The notes below the pieces were generated by a model. That model was not told the origin of the DNA and made no database searches. It saw only the letters and a list, made by a program, of their open reading frames with translations. From an uncultured Chromatiaceae bacterium (GTDB taxonomy: Bacteria > Pseudomonadota > Gammaproteobacteria > Tenderiales > Tenderiaceae), in the NCBI GenBank assembly GCA_945787785.1, contig CALZIO010000010.1, positions 1 to 64,000 on the forward strand: DNA of 64,000 nt. Reading direction: 5' to 3'. Both the position numbers and the translations under genes were made by a program. Position 1 is the stretch's first letter, and every line of letters starts with the position of its first letter. Below are positions 29,065 through 38,252 of this stretch, piece by piece.

Positions 29065-30204
29065 ATGTCCATGGCTAAGAACATTGTTTTTGTTGTACAC
29101 GGAATTGGCGATTACGATCAAAGCTGGCTGCAAGCAGATTCAAGTGCAGCGCATCGGCTGCGCGAGGATGCGAAAAATTATGGCTTTTTCGAAGGTAAAA
29201 GCGTGGATACGTATGTCGAATTTGTGCCAATTCTTTACGACGATGTTTTCCTGCGGATTCTGACCCATTGGAATGATCTTGGTGAAGCGCTTGAGAGTGC
29301 TATCCCTGTGATGCCTGATGTTGCAAGTAAGGTGGTCGATCTATTAAAGCGATCTGATGACGGCGAATGGATAATTAATTATGCGGGTGATGCCGTTTTG
29401 TACTGGGGGTTTCGTTTATACCAGCAGCGCGTTGTGCTTCGTGTTATCGCGCAAATCACAAAAAAGATTGCTGAGACCATTACCTCATCCGATCAAGTGC
29501 CCGGTTACCATATTCTGGCCCATAGTTTGGGCACAGCAGTCACGCATGATACATTGCACCACCTCGGTACAGAAGATTGGCTAGGCGCATTAGATCATGC
29601 ACCATTTAATGATTTAGACGGGCCGGATGGGGAAGCCGATCATATAGCCTATCGAAATAGCCTTGATTGGATGAAGGATGAACTGGGTGTGGCAAATCCT
29701 TTCCATCCCAGTTTGTTCCAGTTTGAGACGGTGACGATGTTATCCAATGTCAGTGGGCTGATACATCCATCTGAAAGTCCGTACCACTCTATTGTTCGTC
29801 CCGGCAGCGCAAGTTCAGAGGGCGCTTTCACAAAGAACTATTTGAACGTGAATCACAAGTTTGATCCTGTTTCAATTGCGTGTAATTTTAAAATGCCCAG
29901 GTCTTGGGAAATGCAAGGTGGGGTGGATATCTCCGTAGATCATGTGGTCGAAAAAAATATCCACTCGGCCAGCAATTATGTGGCACATCCAAATGTGCAC
30001 TTGAGATTGCTACAGTCTTATGTTGACCCTTATTTTGCTTCTGATGATGACATCAAAGCTGTCACGACATTCCGGAGAAAGTACGGAATTAATAATATTG
30101 TAGATAACCAATTAAAGGATCGGATAAAGGGATTAGTTGATATTGATGGAGACGGGATTAACAAGCTGGTAGCTGCAATTAAAAAACTCGAACAAATGTT
30201 GTAA
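29065..30204 (+). CDS. Alpha/beta-fold serine hydrolase (lipase/esterase-like), cassette gene 1
   Basis: KNIVFVVHGIGDYDQSW; nucleophile elbow HILAHSLGTAVTHDTLHHL; no secretion signal seen. Possible start at 29071. Confidence 0.75.
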   Translation: MSMAKNIVFVVHGIGDYDQSWLQADSSAAHRLREDAKNYGFFEGKSVDTYVEFVPILYDDVFLRILTHWNDLGEALESAIPVMPDVASKVVDLLKRSDDGEWIINYAGDAVLYWGFRLYQQRVVLRVIAQITKKIAETITSSDQVPGYHILAHSLGTAVTHDTLHHLGTEDWLGALDHAPFNDLDGPDGEADHIAYRNSLDWMKDELGVANPFHPSLFQFETVTMLSNVSGLIHPSESPYHSIVRPGSASSEGAFTKNYLNVNHKFDPVSIACNFKMPRSWEMQGGVDISVDHVVEKNIHSASNYVAHPNVHLRLLQSYVDPYFASDDDIKAVTTFRRKYGINNIVDNQLKDRIKGLVDIDGDGINKLVAAIKKLEQML

Positions 30205-30219
30205 GTGAGGAGAGCAATA

Positions 30220-31236
30220 ATGAAGCATCGTTTCGTCATCACATTTTTTGGTGTGATTGCTTTTTGGGTAGTAGGTTTTAGCCCTGCATTAGCCAATACT
30301 GTAATTGTCTGTGGTACGGATATAGATGATTCCAGTGGCACAATGAGTTGGTCTGCCTTCAGTCAGGGACCAGGAAAACCGTATATTGAACGTGGCGATG
30401 CAAAAGGTTTGTTTCACGAACTGCAGCAGCTCTTAACCGAGCAAGCAATTGCGTGGCCTAAAGAGGTCAAGTCTCCAGTTATGAATTCGATTACCGGACT
30501 CAATTCTGGTGAGGCTTCTCTTTCTGATTTTAAAGTTACAAAGGATGTTAGTGGCTTAAGAGCGAAGCAGGTTATTTTTCAAAACACGCCTAATGCGCTC
30601 GAAATACCCCCTAATTCTGATAATGAAAGTTGCCAGATGGCGCCGCAAAAAGAGGCCTTAATCGCAGCCACTCAATTCACTATCCTTGTAGAGCGCAGCG
30701 GTGCGGAAATTTTGAGTGACGCATTCAAGCGCACCGCAGAGGTCGCTCAAATGCTTGAAGGAATTTATGACAAATACCTCTATGAAGGATTTCCCATGTA
30801 TCCGTGGGAGGCATTGGCTAATAGCTGGTTCCTCACCGACGAATCTATTGCCAATGGTCCACCACGTGATCAGATGGTCTTTCTGCACCTGGGTGCGGGT
30901 GTGGTTGGTGCGTTCGGATCAGGATCGAATACTGATATAGCCGCTGTGTTATCTCTGGAACCAATTGGTTGGGTGCATTACACCAGGGACTACGACACCT
31001 GGTATGGAGTATCATTGTTGACGGTTTTCCCTTTCGATCGCAATTTGGGTGTTGGTGTGGGGTTTATCATAAACAACTTCAAGCTTGGTATAACCTGGCA
31101 TGATTATGGCAACAGTAATTACAAGGATCCAACCTATTTTATAGGATTTGAACTGTATCAGTTTGTTGATAAAAGCCATCGGAATTATAATGCCTACCAG
31201 AACAAGGCGGAAGGGATTTTAACTGAACTAAATTGA
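30220..31236 (+). CDS. Exported protein of unknown function, cassette gene 2
   Basis: MKHRFVITFFGVIAFWVVGFSPALANTVIVCGTD signal peptide; no family recognised. Track ORF starts at GTG 30205. Confidence 0.75.
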   Translation: MKHRFVITFFGVIAFWVVGFSPALANTVIVCGTDIDDSSGTMSWSAFSQGPGKPYIERGDAKGLFHELQQLLTEQAIAWPKEVKSPVMNSITGLNSGEASLSDFKVTKDVSGLRAKQVIFQNTPNALEIPPNSDNESCQMAPQKEALIAATQFTILVERSGAEILSDAFKRTAEVAQMLEGIYDKYLYEGFPMYPWEALANSWFLTDESIANGPPRDQMVFLHLGAGVVGAFGSGSNTDIAAVLSLEPIGWVHYTRDYDTWYGVSLLTVFPFDRNLGVGVGFIINNFKLGITWHDYGNSNYKDPTYFIGFELYQFVDKSHRNYNAYQNKAEGILTELN

Positions 31237-31323
31237 TTGTAAGTTAGGCTGCTTTTTTAGTTTCATTAAAGCGGGTCTTGCAGTAGTAACCCTATGTTCT
31301 ATAGTTATAATTAAGGGGGTCTC

Positions 31324-32271
31324 ATGGATATTGAGAATAATAACAACAATTTGGAAATACCATCAGACCTTGCTGCTTACCATGATGAGATCAGATCGGC
31401 ATCCATGCTGCTTGATTACGCTATTTCAGTCGGTCATCAAGTGCCCGATGATGTCATATTAGAGATCAGAAAAAGTGAACAATATCTGGATACAACTTCA
31501 TCTCCTTCGGCTGAAATAAAAGCCTCTTTTGATAAATCCTACCGCGATCTTGCCAAAATGATGACGCCAGTAACGGCGCGAACATTAAAAGCGACGGATG
31601 ATAAGTTAGGCAAGACTCATCTTTTACTTATGGCGCCAAAGCAGACACTATCAGATGGTCGGATATGGTCCCGCAAGCTTTGGTTGATGACGATTGTTTT
31701 TTTTCTTGCTGCATTTGTTGGTGAAAACCTCCAATATATAGTCAACCATCCATACTTTACGGTCGATTTTGATACCGGCAAAAGCGTCTTGGGGTTGTCT
31801 CTCGTTACGTGGCAGGTTCTTGCGGCTGGATTCAAAACCTTTGTACCATTCACTTATGGTGCTATCGGTTCCTGTGCCTTTTTGTTACGTACATGTCACA
31901 GATTCGTTCATGAGCGAAGTTTCGATACCAATAGAATCCCTGAGTACTATAGCCGCATACTGCTGGGTCTCGTCAGTGGGGGTGTGATCATTCTATTTAT
32001 TGATCCTGATCAGACCACTATAAAAATTAGTGCGGTGGCCTTGGCATTTCTGGCTGGCTACAACAGTGATTTTCTATTTACTACGATTGAACGTGTTTCT
32101 GCCGCGATTTTTCCAAAAGTACCGGCGGAGACAGAAACGAACGAGGCACAACAATCACAAATAACAGAAATCTCTCTTGATAAAGTGATTGAAGAGTATG
32201 GCAAAGCGACTACACCGGAAGCAAAAAAGGTTTTAGAAGCAATTATTGAACGAATAAAAGAGCGTATCTAA
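31324..32271 (+). CDS. Multi-TM membrane protein of unknown function, cassette gene 3
   Basis: Hydrophobic segments WLMTIVFFLAAFVG, TYGAIGSCAFLL, ILLGLVSGGVIILFI, ISAVALAFLAGYNSDFLF; charged N- and C-termini. Confidence 0.75.
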   Translation: MDIENNNNNLEIPSDLAAYHDEIRSASMLLDYAISVGHQVPDDVILEIRKSEQYLDTTSSPSAEIKASFDKSYRDLAKMMTPVTARTLKATDDKLGKTHLLLMAPKQTLSDGRIWSRKLWLMTIVFFLAAFVGENLQYIVNHPYFTVDFDTGKSVLGLSLVTWQVLAAGFKTFVPFTYGAIGSCAFLLRTCHRFVHERSFDTNRIPEYYSRILLGLVSGGVIILFIDPDQTTIKISAVALAFLAGYNSDFLFTTIERVSAAIFPKVPAETETNEAQQSQITEISLDKVIEEYGKATTPEAKKVLEAIIERIKERI

Positions 32272-32309
32272 TTCGCCCGGCATTTGTGATTAAACGGGAA
32301 GGAGGTCAT

Positions 32310-33071
32310 GTGCGATACAGGGTACTTATATTCTTAGGGATTCTTGGGCTGGCTCCACAAGCGTTCGCTGCTCAGGGACTGGATGGCTGCAAACAGCACG
32401 TGAAATATGGTGCCCCTAGCAGTAATCCGGTTATGCTTTGTCGTGTCGGTTATGCTTTGTCATATAATTCTGAGTACCGTGTACCTGATTGGGTTGCATA
32501 TCACCTTACCCATGGAAAAGTTCATGCTACTCTCCCGGTCTCTGATGATTACCGGGCTGATCTGGATCTTGAGCCAGACGTGCGTGCTGAATTACAGCAC
32601 TATCAAAATAGTGGCTATGATTTAGGTCAGATGGCGCCCTCAGCTGTGATGCGATGGGATAAACTGGCAATGAGCGAATCATTGCTGCTCTCAAATGTGG
32701 CGCCTCAAGTAGGGATTGGTTTCAAACGCCATATTTGGAGTGACCTGGAAGCTAAAGTAAGAGAATGGACGTTGAATCGCGGAGAGTTGTACGTGGTTAC
32801 CGGGCCAATTGTTGAGACCGGCTCACCGAAGTATCTTGGTAACAATGCAATCACAGTGCCGACCCATTTCTACAAAGTGCTTTTTGACCCAGTAGCAGTT
32901 GAAGCTATTGCCTTTGTTCTTCCGAATAAAGCCTTGAACGCGCGTGAGCTTCCTACATTTATCGTTTCTGTTGATGAGGTTGAGGAAAAAACGGAGTTAG
33001 ATTTTTTATCATCATTAAATGATGAAGTGGAATCACTTGTTGAAAGCACTGTCGCTGAATCAATGTGGTAA
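32310..33071 (+). CDS. Exported DNA/RNA non-specific endonuclease (NUC1) family protein with degenerate active site, cassette gene 4
   Basis: GTG start with SD ggaaggagg and signal peptide VRYRVLIFLGILGLAPQAFAA; GYDLGQMAPSAVMRWDKLAMSESLLLSNVAPQ...GFKRHIWSDLEAKVREW aligns to the NUC1 core, but DRGH is DLGQ. Track ORF begins 32286. Confidence 0.85.
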   Translation: MRYRVLIFLGILGLAPQAFAAQGLDGCKQHVKYGAPSSNPVMLCRVGYALSYNSEYRVPDWVAYHLTHGKVHATLPVSDDYRADLDLEPDVRAELQHYQNSGYDLGQMAPSAVMRWDKLAMSESLLLSNVAPQVGIGFKRHIWSDLEAKVREWTLNRGELYVVTGPIVETGSPKYLGNNAITVPTHFYKVLFDPVAVEAIAFVLPNKALNARELPTFIVSVDEVEEKTELDFLSSLNDEVESLVESTVAESMW

Positions 33072-33145
33072 ATCAAATCCACATGCTTGTATGACCCAGT
33101 ATATAAAATGGATAACATGTATAAAATGGAATGGAGGAATAACTG

Positions 33146-34210
33146 ATGCAAATTGATTTTCACCATGCAGCAACCTACGTAATCGCACGTCTGGCAGGAT
33201 TATCTCATCCAAAAGCAAGTAAGGTCGCCTATTCAGCCCAGTATGTTGATGATGCCACAAATGCAGGTGTTATCCGCTTTGATAATGGAGCGATGTATAA
33301 GCGCATTAGCTCTGCCCATAAAATGCTCGATTACCGCAATTCCAAGGCATTAAAAAACAGGCAGGTTTGGATTCCTTATCATTTTCTTCCCGGCAATGGA
33401 GGCTTGCCAGCGGGTAAGGTACCACGTGGCGGTTTTCACAAACGCCTAATTTGTACTCCAGACAGCTATGTTGCCCAGGATATGCTGCGCGCCTGTATTG
33501 CGGATCGAGATAAACCCTATGGCTTACATCGCCTCGGTATTACCATGCATGTCTATGCCGATACTTGGGCACATCAAGGCTTTGCTGGTGTAAACCATAA
33601 GGTCAATGAAGCCAGCCATATCAGAAGTCGTGATACCAAAGCCGTTACTAAATTGAGAGACAAGTTGGTCAACTTCTTTATCAGCGAATCCTTTCCTCTA
33701 GGGCATGGCTCAGTGTTGAGCTTACCTGACCGGCCTTATCTCAGCTGGAGTTATAGAAATGGTACGGGGCAGAGTATAAAACGAAATAATCCTAAAAATT
33801 TCCTTACTGCTGCAGACAAGATGTGCATGGCTATGCAACGATGGCAAATTGGTGATCCCGACGCTGAAGTGGATGGATTGCCTGCAGCCGATAAGAAAAA
33901 AATCGCTACCCTCATAAATAGTATTAAATTCGAAGATGGTGATAAGCGCCATGATGCCTGGATGAAAAAAATTAAATCAGGCTATTTCAGTTTTGGTTCG
34001 GCGTCACCAACCTATATTCCTAAAGGCAAAGGTTCGTGGAAACACAAATCCATCGGTACTAAAGAGTGGTTCGATGACCCGAATGAAACCTTTGTTTATA
34101 AGGAGTCATTTCTTAGAAGTGACTGGAAAATGTTTCACGATGCACTTCAGGCGCACCGTTTTGATGTGATTCATGACGTTTTGCCAAAGTACGGGATTTG
34201 TGCGGCGTAG
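33146..34210 (+). CDS. DUF6765-like protein, putative metal-dependent hydrolase fold, cassette gene 5
   Basis: MQIDFHHAATYVIARLAGLSHPKASKVAYSAQYVDDATN; GITMHVYADTWAHQGFAG (HxxAD..xHQ) resembles zinc phospholipase C-like metal ligands. Family name from memory. Confidence 0.7.
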   Translation: MQIDFHHAATYVIARLAGLSHPKASKVAYSAQYVDDATNAGVIRFDNGAMYKRISSAHKMLDYRNSKALKNRQVWIPYHFLPGNGGLPAGKVPRGGFHKRLICTPDSYVAQDMLRACIADRDKPYGLHRLGITMHVYADTWAHQGFAGVNHKVNEASHIRSRDTKAVTKLRDKLVNFFISESFPLGHGSVLSLPDRPYLSWSYRNGTGQSIKRNNPKNFLTAADKMCMAMQRWQIGDPDAEVDGLPAADKKKIATLINSIKFEDGDKRHDAWMKKIKSGYFSFGSASPTYIPKGKGSWKHKSIGTKEWFDDPNETFVYKESFLRSDWKMFHDALQAHRFDVIHDVLPKYGICAA

Positions 34211-34319
34211 GTGGGGTGTTTGAATTGGCTAGCTCCTGAGTAGGGCTGTATTCGTTACTCCGGTAGGGTAAGGCCTTTGCTGGAAGTGGTTCTGTGTGTT
34301 TACAGCGCGCTTGATAGTA

Positions 34320-35270
34320 TTAGGGCCTCGCGCCAGGGAAACCCCCGCCCCAACGATATTGCCAAGCGATGCCGAGTGCGTCGTAGTCTGTGCCGGTGCG
34401 GGTGCTGACACCACTGTTGCCAAATAGCTTGATGGATTGACTCAGACTGATTGGCAATGCCACAGTAAATCCGGTGCGCCAGTTCTGCTGCAGATCATTC
34501 TTAGTGACATCATTAATCGTTGTCCGCCCGCCGGTGAAATACGTGGCACTAACTGATGCCCATATGTTTCTGGGAAAGGAATAAATCAAATGACCCTGTA
34601 CAGAATAGATGGGTTTCTGTTGGCGTGATTTGCCATTATCGAATTCATTATTGTCAGTGAATAAGGTTGCCGCCAATGCACCTTCTACCGTCCAGTGTCC
34701 GATTGCCTTAGAGACGCCAAGCTCAGGTTTAAAAGACCAACGGTTGTTGCCAATATTGAGAAGCTTGTCATTGTCGTAAACGCCAAGTGGCGCGGTCATC
34801 TTAAATGTAAAACCAACGATTGTATCTTGCTGGTAATCCTTGAACTCTTTGAATGAAAGAGCAGGGGCGCCAAAAAAATTAATCGTGAAATAAAAGGCGG
34901 GATCAGCGAGACCACTATCTGCTCGTGTGCGAAACACGCCATCCACATAGCCATCTGCGGAAAGATCAGCTACAGGTAGTAACACACCGGCTTTGGCGGA
35001 TTTGTTGGCAATGCCCAGTGAACGTACATAGCCTAGCAGCATCATGTCCACATTGGCATTGGCATTGGTGATTGGTAAATTGGGAGAGAATATTAAGGCC
35101 CCCTCAGAATACTGGTAGCCTACTAGCAGAAAATTCATTCCCACTGGCGCATTGGAATAGGCGCGGGGTTCCAGTTCTTGGGCGTGGACACGATTTGCGC
35201 TAACCACCGTACAAAGTACCAACATGGCGATGACGTAAGCTAACCAGACTGTTAAGTTATTGCGCATCAA
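34320..35270 (-). CDS. Outer-membrane 'MetA-pathway of phenol degradation'-like transporter family protein
   Basis: Signal peptide; ELEPRAYSNAPVGMNFLLVGYQYSEGALIFSP...PVADLSADGYVDG...GLADPAFYFTINFFGAPAL; beta-barrel-like C-terminus. Confidence 0.82.
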   Translation of the reverse strand: MMRNNLTVWLAYVIAMLVLCTVVSANRVHAQELEPRAYSNAPVGMNFLLVGYQYSEGALIFSPNLPITNANANVDMMLLGYVRSLGIANKSAKAGVLLPVADLSADGYVDGVFRTRADSGLADPAFYFTINFFGAPALSFKEFKDYQQDTIVGFTFKMTAPLGVYDNDKLLNIGNNRWSFKPELGVSKAIGHWTVEGALAATLFTDNNEFDNGKSRQQKPIYSVQGHLIYSFPRNIWASVSATYFTGGRTTINDVTKNDLQQNWRTGFTVALPISLSQSIKLFGNSGVSTRTGTDYDALGIAWQYRWGGGFPGARP

Positions 35271-35406
35271 TCACAGTATATGTCATGTAAAGGTAAGGTA
35301 TTTTTTTATTACTCTTAATTAACATTATGGCGATCTTGGCTTAACTGTTCAAATCGTATTAAATTTACCAAATAAACACTAACCAGCCTTTTGCTAGTGC
35401 TACTCT

Positions 35407-38226
35407 CTAGTCAATTAATTTAAGCCCTGTAGGCAACGCTTCACCAAACACCCGTTTGGTTTCGGCTTCATCCAGTTGTTTGACTTCTGATACCATCTCG
35501 ATCCAGATAGGGGGTGCTTTCATGGCGTTAAGTTTGTCTATGATGGCGTTACGATCTGGTTCATCAAGGTCGCGTGTGCGATCACCGCTCATGCGAGCGA
35601 GCATGACTGCGGCAAAGGCCTGGTTCTGGTTCTTTTTCCAGTTAGCTTTTAAGAGTTGAGGTAGCCAGCTGCTCACAGTCTCTTTTGGCAAGACATTGTG
35701 CGCACTGCCATGGAAAGGAACACGTGATGCGACTCTACCCAAGGCCCACCAGCTCGTTTGTGTTTCGCTGGTTTTCTCCAGGCGTTTCAAGAGCCACTCT
35801 GCGAGTTGGATTTTTGTTTCGACTGGAAGGTTCTCCAGGCTAGCAGCCAGTCGCACCATATCTTCATAGGATTTATTCTTATCCGCCGCGGATTTCAGGG
35901 TGCGTGCTTTGGCAGGGTCAATATAACGTGCAATATCATTAAAAATAACTTGTTGTTGTTCCTGATTTAGGCCACCCGCTGCACGGCGCCAACAAGTCCA
36001 CCAATCACTCCACGATTGATTCTCTTTATTAAATTGCAGACCCTGTTGATAGAGCGGCCAGAGTTGTTGGATACGCCATTCATCGAGTGGATAGCCAAAA
36101 CCAGGTCTTAATGTATAACCAAGCAGGTTGAACCAAACACGCTCATGCGTACTGGAGCGGCGGCGTTTTTTTTGCACTTCAATTAAACGATCATATAAGG
36201 CTCTGAGCAACGGTACTTCCCAGCTATCACGTTTGCCGAGTAACTTTTCCAGATCGTTGCGAAGTTGTTTGACTGCCTTTGGGTCAAATTCTTTTTTACT
36301 GTGTCCATAGACAGTTTGAATACTGTCGTTGGCTTCTTCAAATCGGGCTGGCAGGGGAGGTGCTGCTATGTCTGACTGGATGTGTTGTTGCTCACTGAGT
36401 TCCTTGCGCAGTTGAAACTCGACATCCCAACGTTGTTGCGTATCGCTCAGGCCGACACATTCAATTTTGAGTGTGCCGACTTCAGTCAGTGAGCTGACCA
36501 GTTCGACCTCCACTTCATCTTTATTATTAAGCTCTGCATCCAATACGGCGACCAGTGGTGGCAGGGTAATCATATGTTCTGAATCGATATCGTAGAGTTC
36601 CCCGGCCTTGCGTTCTGTGTCGTCGCTTGAAGAAACCAGATGGAATCGCACCGGCTGGCCGAGGCGCAGAGAAAATCTGCGTCCTGTTAACTGAACTTCT
36701 TTACCTTCTTCCGTGCCTTTTGGCATTAAACACACGCCACGCTGGTCTTGGCTGCTGTCATCTAGCAGTAAAAAATAACTGCGTGCAGAGCCCCCACCAA
36801 TTTTAAGTTGGGCACCACGCCTGGCCAAACCATAGGCAACCGCACCATAGGCAACCGCTAAATCAGGATGGCTATTATCCAATTCGGAGACAGGCTGTCG
36901 GCGCCATTGCTCTAGCACGGTAAGCGCACGTTTACTTAAGGCAGGGCTGTTGAATACGCCGCCATTAAACAATACGGCATCAGGTATAGCAGCTTGCGTC
37001 GGCTCATCACCTAGCTGCAAGGCGTCACGGCAGGCAATATCGTGGCGCGCGAGAAAGGCGGCAATATGTTTGCTTACCGCCGGATCTTTCGCATAAGGTA
37101 AGCCGAATTCGACAATGGCACTGCGCCGCTTATCTGGGCTTTCAGTGAAAGAGGTGCAGGGGAAAAAGCCATCAAGGGCAATATCACGCACTTCATCTTG
37201 CGTTAAATCGCAACTTTTGGCGCCGCCAATCAGGCGTGCACCGCTACCCAATAGCGTGACTTTTGCGCTAGCGGGTGCGTGGTCTGATAGTAATAATTCT
37301 TTTGCCTTGCGTGTTTGCTGAATCAGCTGTGACAAGCTCGCGGCATTCAGTGCTTTGCCATCTTGTACAATGCGTTGCTCGGCGATGTGCGCCAGGGCCA
37401 GGTCAACATTGTCACCGCCCAGCATTAAGTGGTCGCCCACTCCTATCCGTGTCAGTGCCAGCTCGTCGTCATTCATGCCAACACGAATCAAACTGAGATC
37501 GGTGGTGCCTCCGCCGACATCGCATACCAATAATAACTTTACGTTTTCCAGCAGCTCATTGGCACTCTGCTGATTTTGTGAATGCCAGTCATAACATACT
37601 GCCTGTGGTTCTTCGAGCAACAATATGTTGTTTAAACCAGCCAACTTGGCCGCTGCCACTGTCAGGCTACGCGCCGCCTCATCGAAGGACGCAGGTACGG
37701 TAACAACAATCTCTTGTGCTTCTAATTGATCATTAGGATGCTCATGATTCCACGCCTGTTTGACGTGGCTAAGATAACTGGCACTGGCCAATACCGGAGA
37801 AACTTTGTCGACACCCTCAGCCGCCGCCCAGGGCAGTATGGCTGCACTTCTATCCACTTGGGGATGCGATAACCAACTTTTAGCGCTGGAAACCAGACGT
37901 CCCTCAACCTTGGAACCGAGTTCGCGGGCCCATTCACCCATAACAACTTGTGGCAACTCGCCAGGTAGTGGTGGCGCTGACCACGGCAGCAGCAACTCCT
38001 GTGGTGCCAGTTCGCCCGGCGCCGGATGATAGCGGAATGACGGCAGTAATGGTTTCCGGGCAACTTCGCCCGGAGCCACCAGTTGCTCAATTTCGAAAAT
38101 TTTAGGTTGGGCCTGGTGATTGCCAGGCCCTAGCCCTTGAGAGAGATCGGTGTAAGCGACAACCGTGTTGGTGGTGCCAAGATCAATCCCGACGAGGTAG
38201 CGTGGGTTCATTTTACGCTGACTCAA
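35407..38226 (-). CDS. Hsp70 family protein with C-terminal DUF3731-like extension
   Basis: 939 aa; YLVGIDLGTTNTVVAYTD, LLEEPQAVCYDW, LLVCDVGGGTTDLSLI; long helical C-terminal region. Confidence 0.93.
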   Translation of the reverse strand: MSQRKMNPRYLVGIDLGTTNTVVAYTDLSQGLGPGNHQAQPKIFEIEQLVAPGEVARKPLLPSFRYHPAPGELAPQELLLPWSAPPLPGELPQVVMGEWARELGSKVEGRLVSSAKSWLSHPQVDRSAAILPWAAAEGVDKVSPVLASASYLSHVKQAWNHEHPNDQLEAQEIVVTVPASFDEAARSLTVAAAKLAGLNNILLLEEPQAVCYDWHSQNQQSANELLENVKLLLVCDVGGGTTDLSLIRVGMNDDELALTRIGVGDHLMLGGDNVDLALAHIAEQRIVQDGKALNAASLSQLIQQTRKAKELLLSDHAPASAKVTLLGSGARLIGGAKSCDLTQDEVRDIALDGFFPCTSFTESPDKRRSAIVEFGLPYAKDPAVSKHIAAFLARHDIACRDALQLGDEPTQAAIPDAVLFNGGVFNSPALSKRALTVLEQWRRQPVSELDNSHPDLAVAYGAVAYGLARRGAQLKIGGGSARSYFLLLDDSSQDQRGVCLMPKGTEEGKEVQLTGRRFSLRLGQPVRFHLVSSSDDTERKAGELYDIDSEHMITLPPLVAVLDAELNNKDEVEVELVSSLTEVGTLKIECVGLSDTQQRWDVEFQLRKELSEQQHIQSDIAAPPLPARFEEANDSIQTVYGHSKKEFDPKAVKQLRNDLEKLLGKRDSWEVPLLRALYDRLIEVQKKRRRSSTHERVWFNLLGYTLRPGFGYPLDEWRIQQLWPLYQQGLQFNKENQSWSDWWTCWRRAAGGLNQEQQQVIFNDIARYIDPAKARTLKSAADKNKSYEDMVRLAASLENLPVETKIQLAEWLLKRLEKTSETQTSWWALGRVASRVPFHGSAHNVLPKETVSSWLPQLLKANWKKNQNQAFAAVMLARMSGDRTRDLDEPDRNAIIDKLNAMKAPPIWIEMVSEVKQLDEAETKRVFGEALPTGLKLID

Positions 38227-38252
38227 TTCCTGTTAACTCAGCTTATCTCGAA

